A stretch of DNA of 64,000 bases, taken from positions 1 to 64,000 of the forward strand of contig NZ_BEXF01000014.1 of assembly GCF_002897295.1 (NCBI RefSeq), written 5' to 3'. A model generated the notes under the pieces. That model saw only the letters and a list, made by a program, of their open reading frames with translations. It was not told the origin of the DNA and searched no databases. This document shows, piece after piece, positions 8,499-16,479 of this stretch. This DNA is from Brevibacillus reuszeri. GTDB taxonomy: Bacteria; Bacillota; Bacilli; Brevibacillales; Brevibacillaceae. Each line of letters begins with the position of its first letter. The stretch's first letter is position 1. Both the position numbers and the translations under genes were made by a program.

Positions 8499-9875
8499 GT
8501 GCGGAAGTATTTTGAGTTCGACAAACTAGGCACCAATTACCGCCGCGAGATTATCGCGGGTATCACAACGTTTTTGGCAATGGCATACATCTTGGCAGTA
8601 AATCCTTTCATACTTAGTGGTGCTGATCTGCCGCCTGAACTGAAGGCAAATTATCCAGAATTCAATTCGGTGTTTACGGCTACAGCTCTTGCAGCAGCAA
8701 TTGGCTCCCTGTTGATGGGGTTCCTCGGACGTTTGCCAATTGGACAGGCACCAGGTATGGGTTTGAATGCTTTTTTCACCTATACAGTTGTTTTAACGAT
8801 GCAAATTCCTTGGCAGCAGGCTCTCGCCGGAGTTTTCCTGTCTTGTACAATCTTTTTGATTCTCTCTCTTACAGGTGTTCGTGAAGCGATCATCAAGGCG
8901 ATTCCACAAGGCTTGAAATATGCTGTATCTGCAGGGATTGGACTTTTTATTGCTTTTATCGGTTTGAAAAATGCAGGGATCGTGGTAGCAAATGAGGCAA
9001 CGTTTGTAGCGCTCGGCCACCTGACCTTCTTCCATGAAGGAATGAAGCCAGAAGAGATTCTAGCTGCGAAAAATGCACTGCTGGCTGTTTTTGGTCTGAT
9101 TGTTACCGTTGTTCTGCTTTCTCGTAAAATCAACGCAGGTATTTTTATCGGTATGGTAGTAACTGCAGTGGTTGGGATGATTTTTGGATTGGTAAGTCTG
9201 CCAGGCAGTATCGTTGCGCCAGTTCCAAGTATCGCGCCTACGTTTGGTGCGGCGTTCCAATACCTTGGAGATCCTTCCTCATTGTTCACTATGAACATGC
9301 TGATTGTTGTCCTGACGTTCTTGTTTGTTGATTTCTTTGATGCGACAGGTACTCTCTTGGGAGTTGCCAGTCAAGCTGGTTTATTAAAAGAGGATGGCAA
9401 TCTGCCGCGACCAGGAAAAGCGCTTGCTTCTGATGCGGTTGCCGGTATGGCAGGTGCAGTTTTGGGTACATCAACAACGACAGCTTATGTTGAATCAACA
9501 GCGGGTGTAGCTGCAGGTGGTCGCTCCGGTTTTACTGCGATTGTAGTAGGAGTAATGTTCCTCTTGGCATTGTTCTTCTCACCGATACTTGCGATTGTGA
9601 CGCCAGCTGTTACAGCCCCGGCATTGATCATTGTTGGCGTACTGATGGCTTCCCACGTTGCCCATATTGCGTGGAAGGATTTGGACGAGGCGTTCCCGGC
9701 ATTCCTGACCATTCTTCTGATGCCACTGACTTACAGCATCGCGACAGGTATTGCTGCTGGTTTCATCGTTTATCCAGTGATGAAGGTGTTGAAAGGCAAA
9801 GCACGTGAAGTACATCCAGCCATGTACGTATTGTTCTTCGTCTTCCTGGCTTACTTCATCTGGCTGCGCGAATAG
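8499..9875 (+). CDS. pbuG: Guanine/hypoxanthine permease (PbuG, NCS2 AzgA type)
   Basis: A 458-residue polytopic membrane protein of the AzgA-like NCS2 family, importing purine bases by proton symport. Family motifs are visible: AMAYILAVNP near the N-terminus, GQAPGMGLNAFF, FVDFFDATGTL and the alpha-helical GTSTTTAYVESTAGVAAGGR. The GTG at 8499 is preferred over an in-frame ATG at 8484 because GGGGGG lies seven bases before the GTG while the ATG has no ribosome site. It is preceded by a guanine riboswitch, and a terminator follows at 9889, so it is a single-gene unit. Confidence 0.95.
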   Translation: MRKYFEFDKLGTNYRREIIAGITTFLAMAYILAVNPFILSGADLPPELKANYPEFNSVFTATALAAAIGSLLMGFLGRLPIGQAPGMGLNAFFTYTVVLTMQIPWQQALAGVFLSCTIFLILSLTGVREAIIKAIPQGLKYAVSAGIGLFIAFIGLKNAGIVVANEATFVALGHLTFFHEGMKPEEILAAKNALLAVFGLIVTVVLLSRKINAGIFIGMVVTAVVGMIFGLVSLPGSIVAPVPSIAPTFGAAFQYLGDPSSLFTMNMLIVVLTFLFVDFFDATGTLLGVASQAGLLKEDGNLPRPGKALASDAVAGMAGAVLGTSTTTAYVESTAGVAAGGRSGFTAIVVGVMFLLALFFSPILAIVTPAVTAPALIIVGVLMASHVAHIAWKDLDEAFPAFLTILLMPLTYSIATGIAAGFIVYPVMKVLKGKAREVHPAMYVLFFVFLAYFIWLRE

Positions 9876-9888
9876 AAGAAAAGAATAG

Positions 9889-9922
9889 CAGCTTCCTGTC
9901 TATGAGACGGGAGCCGTTTTTT
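9889..9922 (+). terminator. Terminator after pbuG
   Basis: An imperfect stem GCTTCCTGTC / GACGGGAGC is followed by a run of six T residues shortly after the pbuG stop codon. Confidence 0.7.
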
Positions 9923-9942
9923 GTTTACCTAAACTCCGGCGC

Positions 9943-9972
9943 TTGCATATTTGCCTCGATCTGATGTATGAT
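9943..9972 (+). promoter_or_regulatory. Promoter of the his-leader/hisS2 transcript
   Basis: TTGCAT (9943-9948) and TATGAT (9967-9972) are 18 bases apart. The expected start lies about 25 bases before the leader ORF. Confidence 0.55.
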
Positions 9973-10002
9973 GGGAAAAATCTTTTTGAAGAGGGATCCA
10001 CG

Positions 10003-10047
10003 ATGAGATGTAATTACGTATTCCTTCAACAGCATCACCACGGCTAG
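10003..10047 (+). CDS. Histidine-rich leader peptide of hisS2
   Basis: A 14-codon ORF reads MRCNYVFLQQHHHG and ends with TAG. The purine-rich ribosome site GAGGGA lies seven bases before its ATG. Three consecutive His codons (CAT CAC CAC, 10033-10041) follow two Gln codons, and the next full gene downstream encodes a histidyl-tRNA synthetase-like enzyme. This is the layout of a ribosome-mediated attenuator, as in the enterobacterial his leader. No T-box motif was found here, although T-boxes are the usual control of aminoacyl-tRNA synthetases in this phylum. The coding potential is inferred from position and codons only. Confidence 0.75.
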   Translation: MRCNYVFLQQHHHG

Positions 10048-10160
10048 AGCGTTTGTATCTTCGGAAATTTTTCCGCAGGTGCAAGCGCTTATTGTGCTTT
10101 GTGCCTGCGGTGGTGACTTTTTAAGCCATGCGGGCATGTAGCTGCCCTGCATGGCTTTTT
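10035..10160 (+). promoter_or_regulatory. Attenuator region between His leader and hisS2
   Basis: Hairpin one is CCGCAGG (10073-10079) with CCTGCGG (10104-10110). Its right flank GTGGTGA (10110-10116) is complementary to TCACCAC (10035-10041) inside the His codons and is followed by CTTTTT. A second, strong terminator is AGCCATGC+GGGCA (10124-10136) with TGCCC+TGCATGGCT (10143-10156) and a T run. TGCCTG (10102-10107) can also pair with CGGGCA (10131-10136), an alternative to both hairpins. These mutually exclusive pairings suggest attenuation; which state corresponds to histidine starvation cannot be decided by eye. Confidence 0.7.
10124..10160 (+). terminator. Intrinsic terminator before hisS2
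   Basis: A near-perfect 13-bp stem with one bulged T, followed by TTTTT, ends 40 bases before the hisS2 start. Its position means that hisS2 expression must depend on read-through. Confidence 0.85.
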
Positions 10161-10199
10161 GCATTTTCACAATAAAAAGAAGAGAAGGAGCGATCAACT

Positions 10200-11498
10200 A
10201 TGGAAAACGGAATACTGAGAAGCGTAAAAGGAACCAAGGATTTCATGCCACAGGAGCAAATGATTCGAAACCGGATTCGCCGCACGCTGGAGGGCGTATT
10301 TGAGGCATATGGATGCAAGCCGTTGGAGACGCCTATGATTCAGTATTACGAACTGCTCGCATCGAAGTATGGAGGCGGTGAAGAAATCCTGAAGGAAGTA
10401 TATCGCTTAAGTGATCAGGGAGAGCGGGAGCTGGCACTGCGCTATGATTTGACAGTTCCTTTGGCCAAAGTAGTCGGCATGAATCCCGAAATACGGATGC
10501 CTTTCAAGCGCTATGAAATTGGGAAGGTCTTTCGCGATGGTCCAGTAAAACCGGGCAGATTCCGTGAATTTATCCAGTGTGATGTCGATATTGTCGGGAC
10601 GTCCTCGATGCTGGCGGAAGCAGAGCTGATCAGTATGGCTTTTGCTGCCTTTCAAAAGCTGGGCCTTCTGGTTTACATCGAAGTGAATAATCGCAAGCTG
10701 CTCTCTGGTGTACTACAGGAGCTAGGCGTCCCAGAAGAGCTGGCTGGGGATGTCATGCTGTCACTCGATAAGCTGGAGAAGATCGGTGTTGAAGGCGTAG
10801 AGGAGGATTTGCGTGAGCGAAAAGTGGAGGAGTCGATCGTTGTTGCGATTACGTCCTTTTTGCAAACGGGTGCTCTCTCGCTGGAACAGCTGACAGAGCG
10901 TTTCTCTTCGGCGCTCGTGCAAGAAGGTGCGTCTGAGCTCAGACAGCTGCTTGCCTATTTACAGGAGGCAGAGGTGGAGGGTGACGTACGATTTACGCCA
11001 TTTTTGGCACGTGGCTTGGGTATCTACACGGGAACGGTATACGAAATTTTTCTGCAGGATCGAAGCATCACATCAAGCATCGGGAGCGGCGGACGATATG
11101 ATGAAATCATCGGGCGGTTTCTCGGGGATGGCAGAGAGTATCCGGCGGTAGGAATATCGTTTGGACTCGATGTGATTCTGACTGCGCTTGCGATGCGACC
11201 CGCGGCTTCGGAAGAACGTGCGGCTGATGTACTGGTTGTGCCGCTCGGGACGGAAGCAGCCAGCCTCGCATTGGCCAATCAGCTGCGAGCCAGCGGAATG
11301 AAGGTAGAGCTTGAGCTGACGGGCAAGCGACTGAAAAAAGCACTGGATTATGCAAATAAAGAACAAATTCTTTTTGTTGCCATTTATGGAGAAAACGAAG
11401 CCAATAGCGGGAATATCGTAATAAGGGATATGCGCCGTGGGGCCGAGCATGTCATGCCTTTGGATGAAATACAGCAGTGGCTTAAGACAGCTCAATAA
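10200..11498 (+). CDS. Histidyl-tRNA synthetase paralogue (HisS2 type)
   Basis: A 432-residue class II synthetase-like protein. The N-terminus KGTKDFMPQEQ is typical of HisRS. Motif 2 appears as FREFIQCDVDIVG, the histidine-binding HisA block as ARGLGIYTGTVYE, and a C-terminal anticodon-binding domain (ADVLVVPLGTEAASLALANQ) is present, so it is not the shortened HisZ subunit. In motif 3 the expected Glu-Arg of GLER is Asp-Val (AVGISFGLDVI), which removes the usual ATP-contacting Arg. It could be a second HisRS or a specialised paralogue. GAAGGAG stands nine bases before the ATG. Control appears to be by the His-codon leader upstream. Confidence 0.85.
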   Translation: MENGILRSVKGTKDFMPQEQMIRNRIRRTLEGVFEAYGCKPLETPMIQYYELLASKYGGGEEILKEVYRLSDQGERELALRYDLTVPLAKVVGMNPEIRMPFKRYEIGKVFRDGPVKPGRFREFIQCDVDIVGTSSMLAEAELISMAFAAFQKLGLLVYIEVNNRKLLSGVLQELGVPEELAGDVMLSLDKLEKIGVEGVEEDLRERKVEESIVVAITSFLQTGALSLEQLTERFSSALVQEGASELRQLLAYLQEAEVEGDVRFTPFLARGLGIYTGTVYEIFLQDRSITSSIGSGGRYDEIIGRFLGDGREYPAVGISFGLDVILTALAMRPAASEERAADVLVVPLGTEAASLALANQLRASGMKVELELTGKRLKKALDYANKEQILFVAIYGENEANSGNIVIRDMRRGAEHVMPLDEIQQWLKTAQ

Positions 11499-11554
11499 GG
11501 TGGTATTCATTTTTTCCATATTCAGGTAGGATAGGGGAAAAGGGAGGCGATGGC

Positions 11555-13054
11555 GTGAGGAAATCGGTCTTTGTGCTAGGCTGTATGGCGTTATTTTTGG
11601 GGCTGGTGTTGCCCGCACAAGCGGAGGAACAAGCAGGCTCTGACAAAGCTATTTATCAGGCAAAAGTGAATATCGACCCTCAAAGGAAGCATATTACGGG
11701 CAGCGTAGACATTACATTTTGGCCAAAGGATAACAAGCACGCATACCTCCACCTCTACCCATATGCCTTTGCGAGCGAACATTCTGGTGCGCAATGGGAT
11801 CAACTTTTAGGCAATGATCCATCACTTGCGACGTATGCTAGTACAAAGCTCTCTGTAGATGGAAAGCTGGTAGAGGGAAAGCGTTCGGGGACGATTCTCG
11901 AAGTGCCATTGGCTGAGGCGGATGACAAGAAGGCCAGATCAACTCCGACGAAAATTGCGCTAGACTTCGATCTGACACTCCCGCATAACGATGGCAGGAT
12001 GTCCTATGATGATCACTCCATATGGCTGGGCAATTGGCTTCCAATCCTGGCGGTAGAGGATCAGCATGGCTGGCACCTCGACCCGTACGAGCCAACCGGT
12101 GATCCCTTTTACAGCAAGAACGCAGACTATGAAGTAGATGTAACCTTGCCAGAGGGCTATCAGCTTGCTAGTTCGGCAACAGATTCTAATGCTGAAGTAA
12201 ACACTTCTCAATCGGGAAACAGGACTTATCTTTTGCGAGCAGATGATGTACGGGATTTTGCCCTCGTCATCATGGACGGGACCTATAAACGACTGGAGGG
12301 AAAAGTTGGGGATACTGTTATCAGAACGTGGTGGAGAAATACAGATGACGAAGAGGGAGCAAAGCATGTTCATGATGCAGCAGCCGCGTCACTGGAATAT
12401 TTCAATAGCCAGTTCGGGACCTACCCCTATAAGGAATATGATGTGGTCCGTGTTGGAGGAAAGATTAATGGCATGGAATACCCTGCTTTAGTCTTTTTGG
12501 ATGGCAGCCATTTCACATTCGGTGGGACAAATGCTACGGCAACTGTCGTACATGAAACCGCACATCAGTGGTTTTACGGCTTGATCGGAAATGATCAAAT
12601 CCACGAAGCCTGGCTGGATGAAGGGTTCACAGAATATGCCTCACTCGCTTTTCTATCTAACAAATATCCGGAGGTTGGGTTCGAGCGTGTTCGAAAACGG
12701 TTGATGTATGGAACGATTGTACCGTTCTATGTGCAGGAAGAGCTGCGTCCCTGGCAAGAGCTCGCTGCCTTTCCAGACAATCAGAGCTACAGTGATTTGG
12801 TCTACTCGCGTACATCGTCCATGCTCTGGATGCTGCGAGGAGCTTGGGGGGAGAAGCGACTGCATGAGGTGCTCCACCAGTATGCCCGGAAATACAGGCT
12901 AGGAATTGCCGATGGTGAAGCATGGAACACGGTGCTTTCTGATGCTGCAGGAGAAGACGCTAGTAGCTTCCTTGATTACTGGCTGAAGCTCGATATGAGC
13001 CAGCAGGATAAAGCAGCGGCATGGTTAGAGCGTCAACGCAAGGCACCAAAGTAG
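11555..13054 (+). CDS. Secreted M1-family metallopeptidase
   Basis: A 499-residue gluzincin with an N-terminal signal peptide (hydrophobic run up to about residue 20, likely cleaved after AQA). The zinc motif HETAHQWFYG starts near residue 333, with the third ligand Glu in EAWLDEGFTEY 18 residues further on and an upstream GGKINGMEYPALVF segment in place of the GAMEN loop of aminopeptidases. It starts at GTG 11555 behind GGGAGGCGATGGC. The next gene, 43 bases on, is a paralogue with the same layout, so the pair probably arose by tandem duplication. It probably acts outside the membrane on peptides; the substrate is unknown. Confidence 0.88.
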   Translation: MRKSVFVLGCMALFLGLVLPAQAEEQAGSDKAIYQAKVNIDPQRKHITGSVDITFWPKDNKHAYLHLYPYAFASEHSGAQWDQLLGNDPSLATYASTKLSVDGKLVEGKRSGTILEVPLAEADDKKARSTPTKIALDFDLTLPHNDGRMSYDDHSIWLGNWLPILAVEDQHGWHLDPYEPTGDPFYSKNADYEVDVTLPEGYQLASSATDSNAEVNTSQSGNRTYLLRADDVRDFALVIMDGTYKRLEGKVGDTVIRTWWRNTDDEEGAKHVHDAAAASLEYFNSQFGTYPYKEYDVVRVGGKINGMEYPALVFLDGSHFTFGGTNATATVVHETAHQWFYGLIGNDQIHEAWLDEGFTEYASLAFLSNKYPEVGFERVRKRLMYGTIVPFYVQEELRPWQELAAFPDNQSYSDLVYSRTSSMLWMLRGAWGEKRLHEVLHQYARKYRLGIADGEAWNTVLSDAAGEDASSFLDYWLKLDMSQQDKAAAWLERQRKAPK

Positions 13055-13097
13055 TATCGAACAAGAACGGTGAGATGTGTAAAGGCAGGGGATCGCC

Positions 13098-14639
13098 ATG
13101 TGGCGAAATAGGTGGGTGCTCAGCGTAGTGGTGGGGGTAGTGCTTGTCGGATTTCTATGGGAGAAGCCATGGACATCACTGGCTGGAGCGGGTGATAAAA
13201 GCGGCAAGTCACAGGAACCACCGCCTGCTCAAGTAACGTATCGGGCAGACGTATGGATGGATATGAAGGAACGGGTTGTAACGGGCACGCTGGCTGTTCG
13301 TTTTGCGCCACAGGATGACAAGGCTTTTTTTCACTTATACCCAAATGCGTTTCAACCAACTGCCGATTTAAGCGGTGTGAACTGGGAGCAGGTGCTCGGA
13401 AAACAACGTGAGCCAGGCGGAATTTCCATTACCGATGTTCGCGTGGACGGTCAGGCAGTTGATGTGGTTTACGCAGGGAAGACGAACACCCTGCTGCGAG
13501 TCCCGCTCCCTGTCAGCAAGCAGCAGCTGAGGCAGACAGAAGTAGAAATGAGCTTCCGTCTGCAGGTCCCGTATAATAACGGACGTCTGTCGTTCAACGA
13601 TCACGCCATGTGGCTAGGCAACTGGCTGCCGATTCTTTCAGTCAAGGATGCGGACGGCTGGCGTCTCGACCCGTATTCCTCCATTGGCGATCCCTTTTAC
13701 AGCAGTATGGCGAATTACCATCTGCGCGTGCATCTTCCGGCAGGCTTTCAGCTCGCTACCAGCGGAATCGAGAGTGTAGCTGTCGTCACCGAGACCCGTC
13801 CAGAGCGCCGAAGTACATATGAGCTGGATGCGTGGAACGTTCGTGATTTTGCGATGGTGATTATGGATGATACGTATCGCCAGACGAGTAGCAAGGTAGG
13901 GGATACGACCATCAATACATGGTGGCAGCTAGGAGATGATCCTGCAATCGTAGAGCGTCTCCATCAGATTGCCAGCAAATCGTTAGCCTATTACAGTGAG
14001 CAATTCAGTGCCTACCCTTATAAAGAATACGATGTCGTCAAAACGGGCGGCTTTTTTGGCGGGATGGAGTATCCATGCATCGTTTTTATCCAAGACGACC
14101 TATTTAACCGCAGTGACCCGATGGGCGAGGCTGTAGTGGCACATGAGACCGCACATCAATGGTTTTACGGGCTGATAGGTAGCGACGAGGTACGAGAGGC
14201 ATGGCTAGATGAGAGTTTGACAGACTATGCGACGATGGCGTTTCTGGAGCAGCTGGATGCCGATCGTGCGAAAGGCTATATCCATTTGAGACTCAGTCAG
14301 TCACGAGCGGCCGAGGCTTATGCTGCTCGCGGCTTGACCGCATGGCATAGTGTAGAACAATACCCGGACTGGAAAAGCTATAATGATCTCGTTTACGGGC
14401 GGGCTGGCGTCATGTGGTGGACTTTAAAGGAAGCGTGGGGCGCTGAGCAGCTGCATCAAATTTTGCGAAATTATGTAAAGGAGCATCAATACAGCCAAGC
14501 AAGCGGAAAACGACTCGTGAAAATTTTCTCGGATGCTTCTGGTGCGGATGCCACCCCATTTTTTGATTACTGGCTTGGATTGAAGCTGGATAAGGCGGCT
14601 TTAGCAGAAGAATGGGTAAAAAGGGTTAAACACGAATGA
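13098..14639 (+). CDS. Membrane-anchored or secreted M1-family metallopeptidase
   Basis: A 513-residue paralogue of the preceding peptidase. One hydrophobic segment at residues 6-22 is a signal anchor or signal peptide, and no clear cleavage motif is seen. The zinc motif HETAHQWFYG starts near residue 349, followed by EAWLDESLTDY; here the Glu ligand is kept but the canonical DEGF becomes DESL. It is 43 bases downstream of its paralogue. The purE promoter begins about 25 bases after its stop codon. A third peptidase of this group is fused to an ABC permease at 18611-22795. Confidence 0.87.
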   Translation: MWRNRWVLSVVVGVVLVGFLWEKPWTSLAGAGDKSGKSQEPPPAQVTYRADVWMDMKERVVTGTLAVRFAPQDDKAFFHLYPNAFQPTADLSGVNWEQVLGKQREPGGISITDVRVDGQAVDVVYAGKTNTLLRVPLPVSKQQLRQTEVEMSFRLQVPYNNGRLSFNDHAMWLGNWLPILSVKDADGWRLDPYSSIGDPFYSSMANYHLRVHLPAGFQLATSGIESVAVVTETRPERRSTYELDAWNVRDFAMVIMDDTYRQTSSKVGDTTINTWWQLGDDPAIVERLHQIASKSLAYYSEQFSAYPYKEYDVVKTGGFFGGMEYPCIVFIQDDLFNRSDPMGEAVVAHETAHQWFYGLIGSDEVREAWLDESLTDYATMAFLEQLDADRAKGYIHLRLSQSRAAEAYAARGLTAWHSVEQYPDWKSYNDLVYGRAGVMWWTLKEAWGAEQLHQILRNYVKEHQYSQASGKRLVKIFSDASGADATPFFDYWLGLKLDKAALAEEWVKRVKHE

Positions 14640-14662
14640 TGAAATGAAACTCTTTTTACAAT

Positions 14663-14706
14663 GTTCGGAAGCGAGGTTGACAGGCAAACTTTCTCCCTGA
14701 TAAACT
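14663..14706 (+). promoter_or_regulatory. purE promoter with PurBox-like sites
   Basis: TTGACA (14677-14682) is followed after 17-18 bases by ATAAAC/TAAACT. AATGTTCGG (core 14663-14668) is a reverse PurR-box match 8 bases upstream of the -35. A forward-oriented CGAAC core lies downstream at 14721-14725. Two opposed CGAAC cores around a promoter fit known PurR control of Bacillus pur genes. Confidence 0.65.
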
Positions 14707-14735
14707 GAATATGTTGAAAGCGAACGAGTACGAAT

Positions 14736-14788
14736 AGCCCAGGCGATGAGTACGGCAGAAAAGCCGTTAGTCGGTTGGGTTTTCTTTT
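14736..14788 (+). terminator. Terminator between purE promoter and purE
   Basis: AGCCCA pairs with TGGGTT and ACGGC with GCCGT around an AGAAAA loop, followed by TTTTCTTTT. It lies after the promoter and before the purE start, so it is an attenuator candidate. No purine aptamer is visible in the roughly 25 transcribed bases before it. Confidence 0.7.
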
Positions 14789-14830
14789 GAGGATACCACT
14801 TTTATGAAAAAAGTAGGGGGCGAAGAGTGC

Positions 14831-15319
14831 ATGGTCAAGCCGTTGGTTGGGGTTATTATGGGCAGCACGTCGGACTGGGAAACGATGAAGGAAGCTTGCG
14901 CAATTCTGGATGAACTGCAAGTGCCTTATGAGAAAAAGGTAGTGTCGGCTCACAGAACGCCAGACCTGATGTTTACGTATGCAGAGAGCGCCAAAAGCCG
15001 CGGTCTAGAGGTCATCATCGCTGGGGCAGGCGGTGCAGCTCACTTGCCGGGAATGGTAGCTGCCAAAACGGAGCTGCCTGTTATCGGGGTACCGGTCAAG
15101 TCTTCAAACCTGAATGGCTTAGATTCGCTTTTGTCTATCGTACAGATGCCAGGCGGAGTACCGGTAGCGACTGTAGCGATCGGGAAAGCGGGAGCAATCA
15201 ATGCTGGACTGTTGGCAGCACAGATTTTGGGAATCAAATATCCGGATATTCAGGAGCGCTTCGTCATCAGACGTGATGAGGTGCGGAATAAAGTGCTGGA
15301 AGCGAGTGAACTGGAATGA
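14831..15319 (+). CDS. purE: N5-carboxyaminoimidazole ribonucleotide mutase
   Basis: A 162-residue PurE that converts N5-CAIR to CAIR in de novo IMP synthesis. The conserved VGVIMGSTSDWETM opens the protein, VVSAHRTPD and GAGGAAHLPGM follow. The ATG at 14831 gives the B. subtilis length and has GGGGGCG upstream; an in-frame ATG at 14804 with GAGGA is a possible alternative. It overlaps purK by four bases (ATGA), as in a tight purE-K-B operon. Confidence 0.96.
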   Translation: MVKPLVGVIMGSTSDWETMKEACAILDELQVPYEKKVVSAHRTPDLMFTYAESAKSRGLEVIIAGAGGAAHLPGMVAAKTELPVIGVPVKSSNLNGLDSLLSIVQMPGGVPVATVAIGKAGAINAGLLAAQILGIKYPDIQERFVIRRDEVRNKVLEASELE

Positions 15320-16479
15320 CAAACAGGGATAGCAAGCTGATAAAACCAGGATCAACGATAGGCATACTTGGCGGAGGACAGCTTGGACGGATGATTGCGC
15401 TGGCTGGACGAGCTATGGGCTACCGTTTTGTTACGATGGACCCGACAGAGGATGCACCATGTGCACAGACCGCCGACAGGCAAATTGTCGCCAGCTACGA
15501 TGATGTAAAAGCAGCCATGCAGCTTGCTTCTCTCAGCGATGTGATATCATATGAGTTTGAAAATGTGGATGCACAGGTGGCAGAGGTTTTGGAAAGTCAG
15601 GCGTATGTTCCACAGGGAAGTCGTCTGTTGCGCATTACCCAAAACCGAATTCGGGAAAAGACAGCTATCCGAGAAATTGGAATTCCGGTTGCTCCTTTTT
15701 GCGTAGTGAACAGCCTGGAGGATTTGCAGGCAGCTGTTCGCGAGCTGGGCTTGCCAGCCGTCATGAAGACCGCCACAGGTGGGTATGACGGAAAAGGACA
15801 GTGGGTATTGAGAAGTGAAGCAGAGCTTACGGAAGCGTACGAAACCTTAGCGAAGGCGGGAACTGAGCTGATCGTAGAGCAGTTCATTCCATTTCAGCTG
15901 GAGCTTTCCGTCATTGCGGCACGCAATCCTGCTGGTGAGCTGGCTGTATTTCCAACCGCCGAAAACATTCATAAGGAAAACATTTTGCATTTGAGTATTG
16001 TACCTGCGCGCGTCTCGGACGAAGTAAAGAAGCGTGCCGAGGAAATCGCCCGCACGATCGTGGAAAAGCTCGATGTAGTCGGCTTGATTGCGGTTGAGCT
16101 GTTTTTGACCGCCGACAATCAGCTGTATGTGAATGAGCTGGCTCCGCGCCCGCATAATTCTGGACATTACACCATGGATGCGTGCGTGACCTCGCAGTTC
16201 GAACAACATGTCCGCGCGGTGTGCAATCTGCCTTTGGGATCAACAGAGTTGCTCTCGCCCGTCGTCATGGTTAATATTTTGGGAGAGCATCTACAGCCTG
16301 TTATTGATCGAATCGACAAGCTGCCGCCTACTGCCAAGCTCCATCTGTATGGAAAGGCAGAGAGCAAGGAGAAGCGGAAAATGGGGCATATCAACGTGCT
16401 TGCCCCTACTGTGGAGGAAGCACTCGCCCGCATAGAAGAACTCGAAATCTGGACCAATCAAACGGAGGTATCATCATGA
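15316..16479 (+). CDS. purK: N5-carboxyaminoimidazole ribonucleotide synthase
   Basis: A 387-residue ATP-grasp enzyme that carboxylates AIR to N5-CAIR with ATP and bicarbonate. The N-terminal GILGGGQLGRM loop, the ATP-grasp segment KTATGGYDGKGQWVL and the late ELAPRPHNSGHYTMDA block are all visible. It overlaps purE upstream and purB downstream by ATGA junctions, indicating translational coupling. Confidence 0.96.
   Translation: MTNRDSKLIKPGSTIGILGGGQLGRMIALAGRAMGYRFVTMDPTEDAPCAQTADRQIVASYDDVKAAMQLASLSDVISYEFENVDAQVAEVLESQAYVPQGSRLLRITQNRIREKTAIREIGIPVAPFCVVNSLEDLQAAVRELGLPAVMKTATGGYDGKGQWVLRSEAELTEAYETLAKAGTELIVEQFIPFQLELSVIAARNPAGELAVFPTAENIHKENILHLSIVPARVSDEVKKRAEEIARTIVEKLDVVGLIAVELFLTADNQLYVNELAPRPHNSGHYTMDACVTSQFEQHVRAVCNLPLGSTELLSPVVMVNILGEHLQPVIDRIDKLPPTAKLHLYGKAESKEKRKMGHINVLAPTVEEALARIEELEIWTNQTEVSS

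Noticed and set aside
9876..10199. T-box leader ahead of hisS2
   Set aside because: I looked for the T-box antiterminator motif (AGGGTGGNACCGCG-like) and for a specifier loop. Neither is present; a short peptide ORF with His codons explains the region better.
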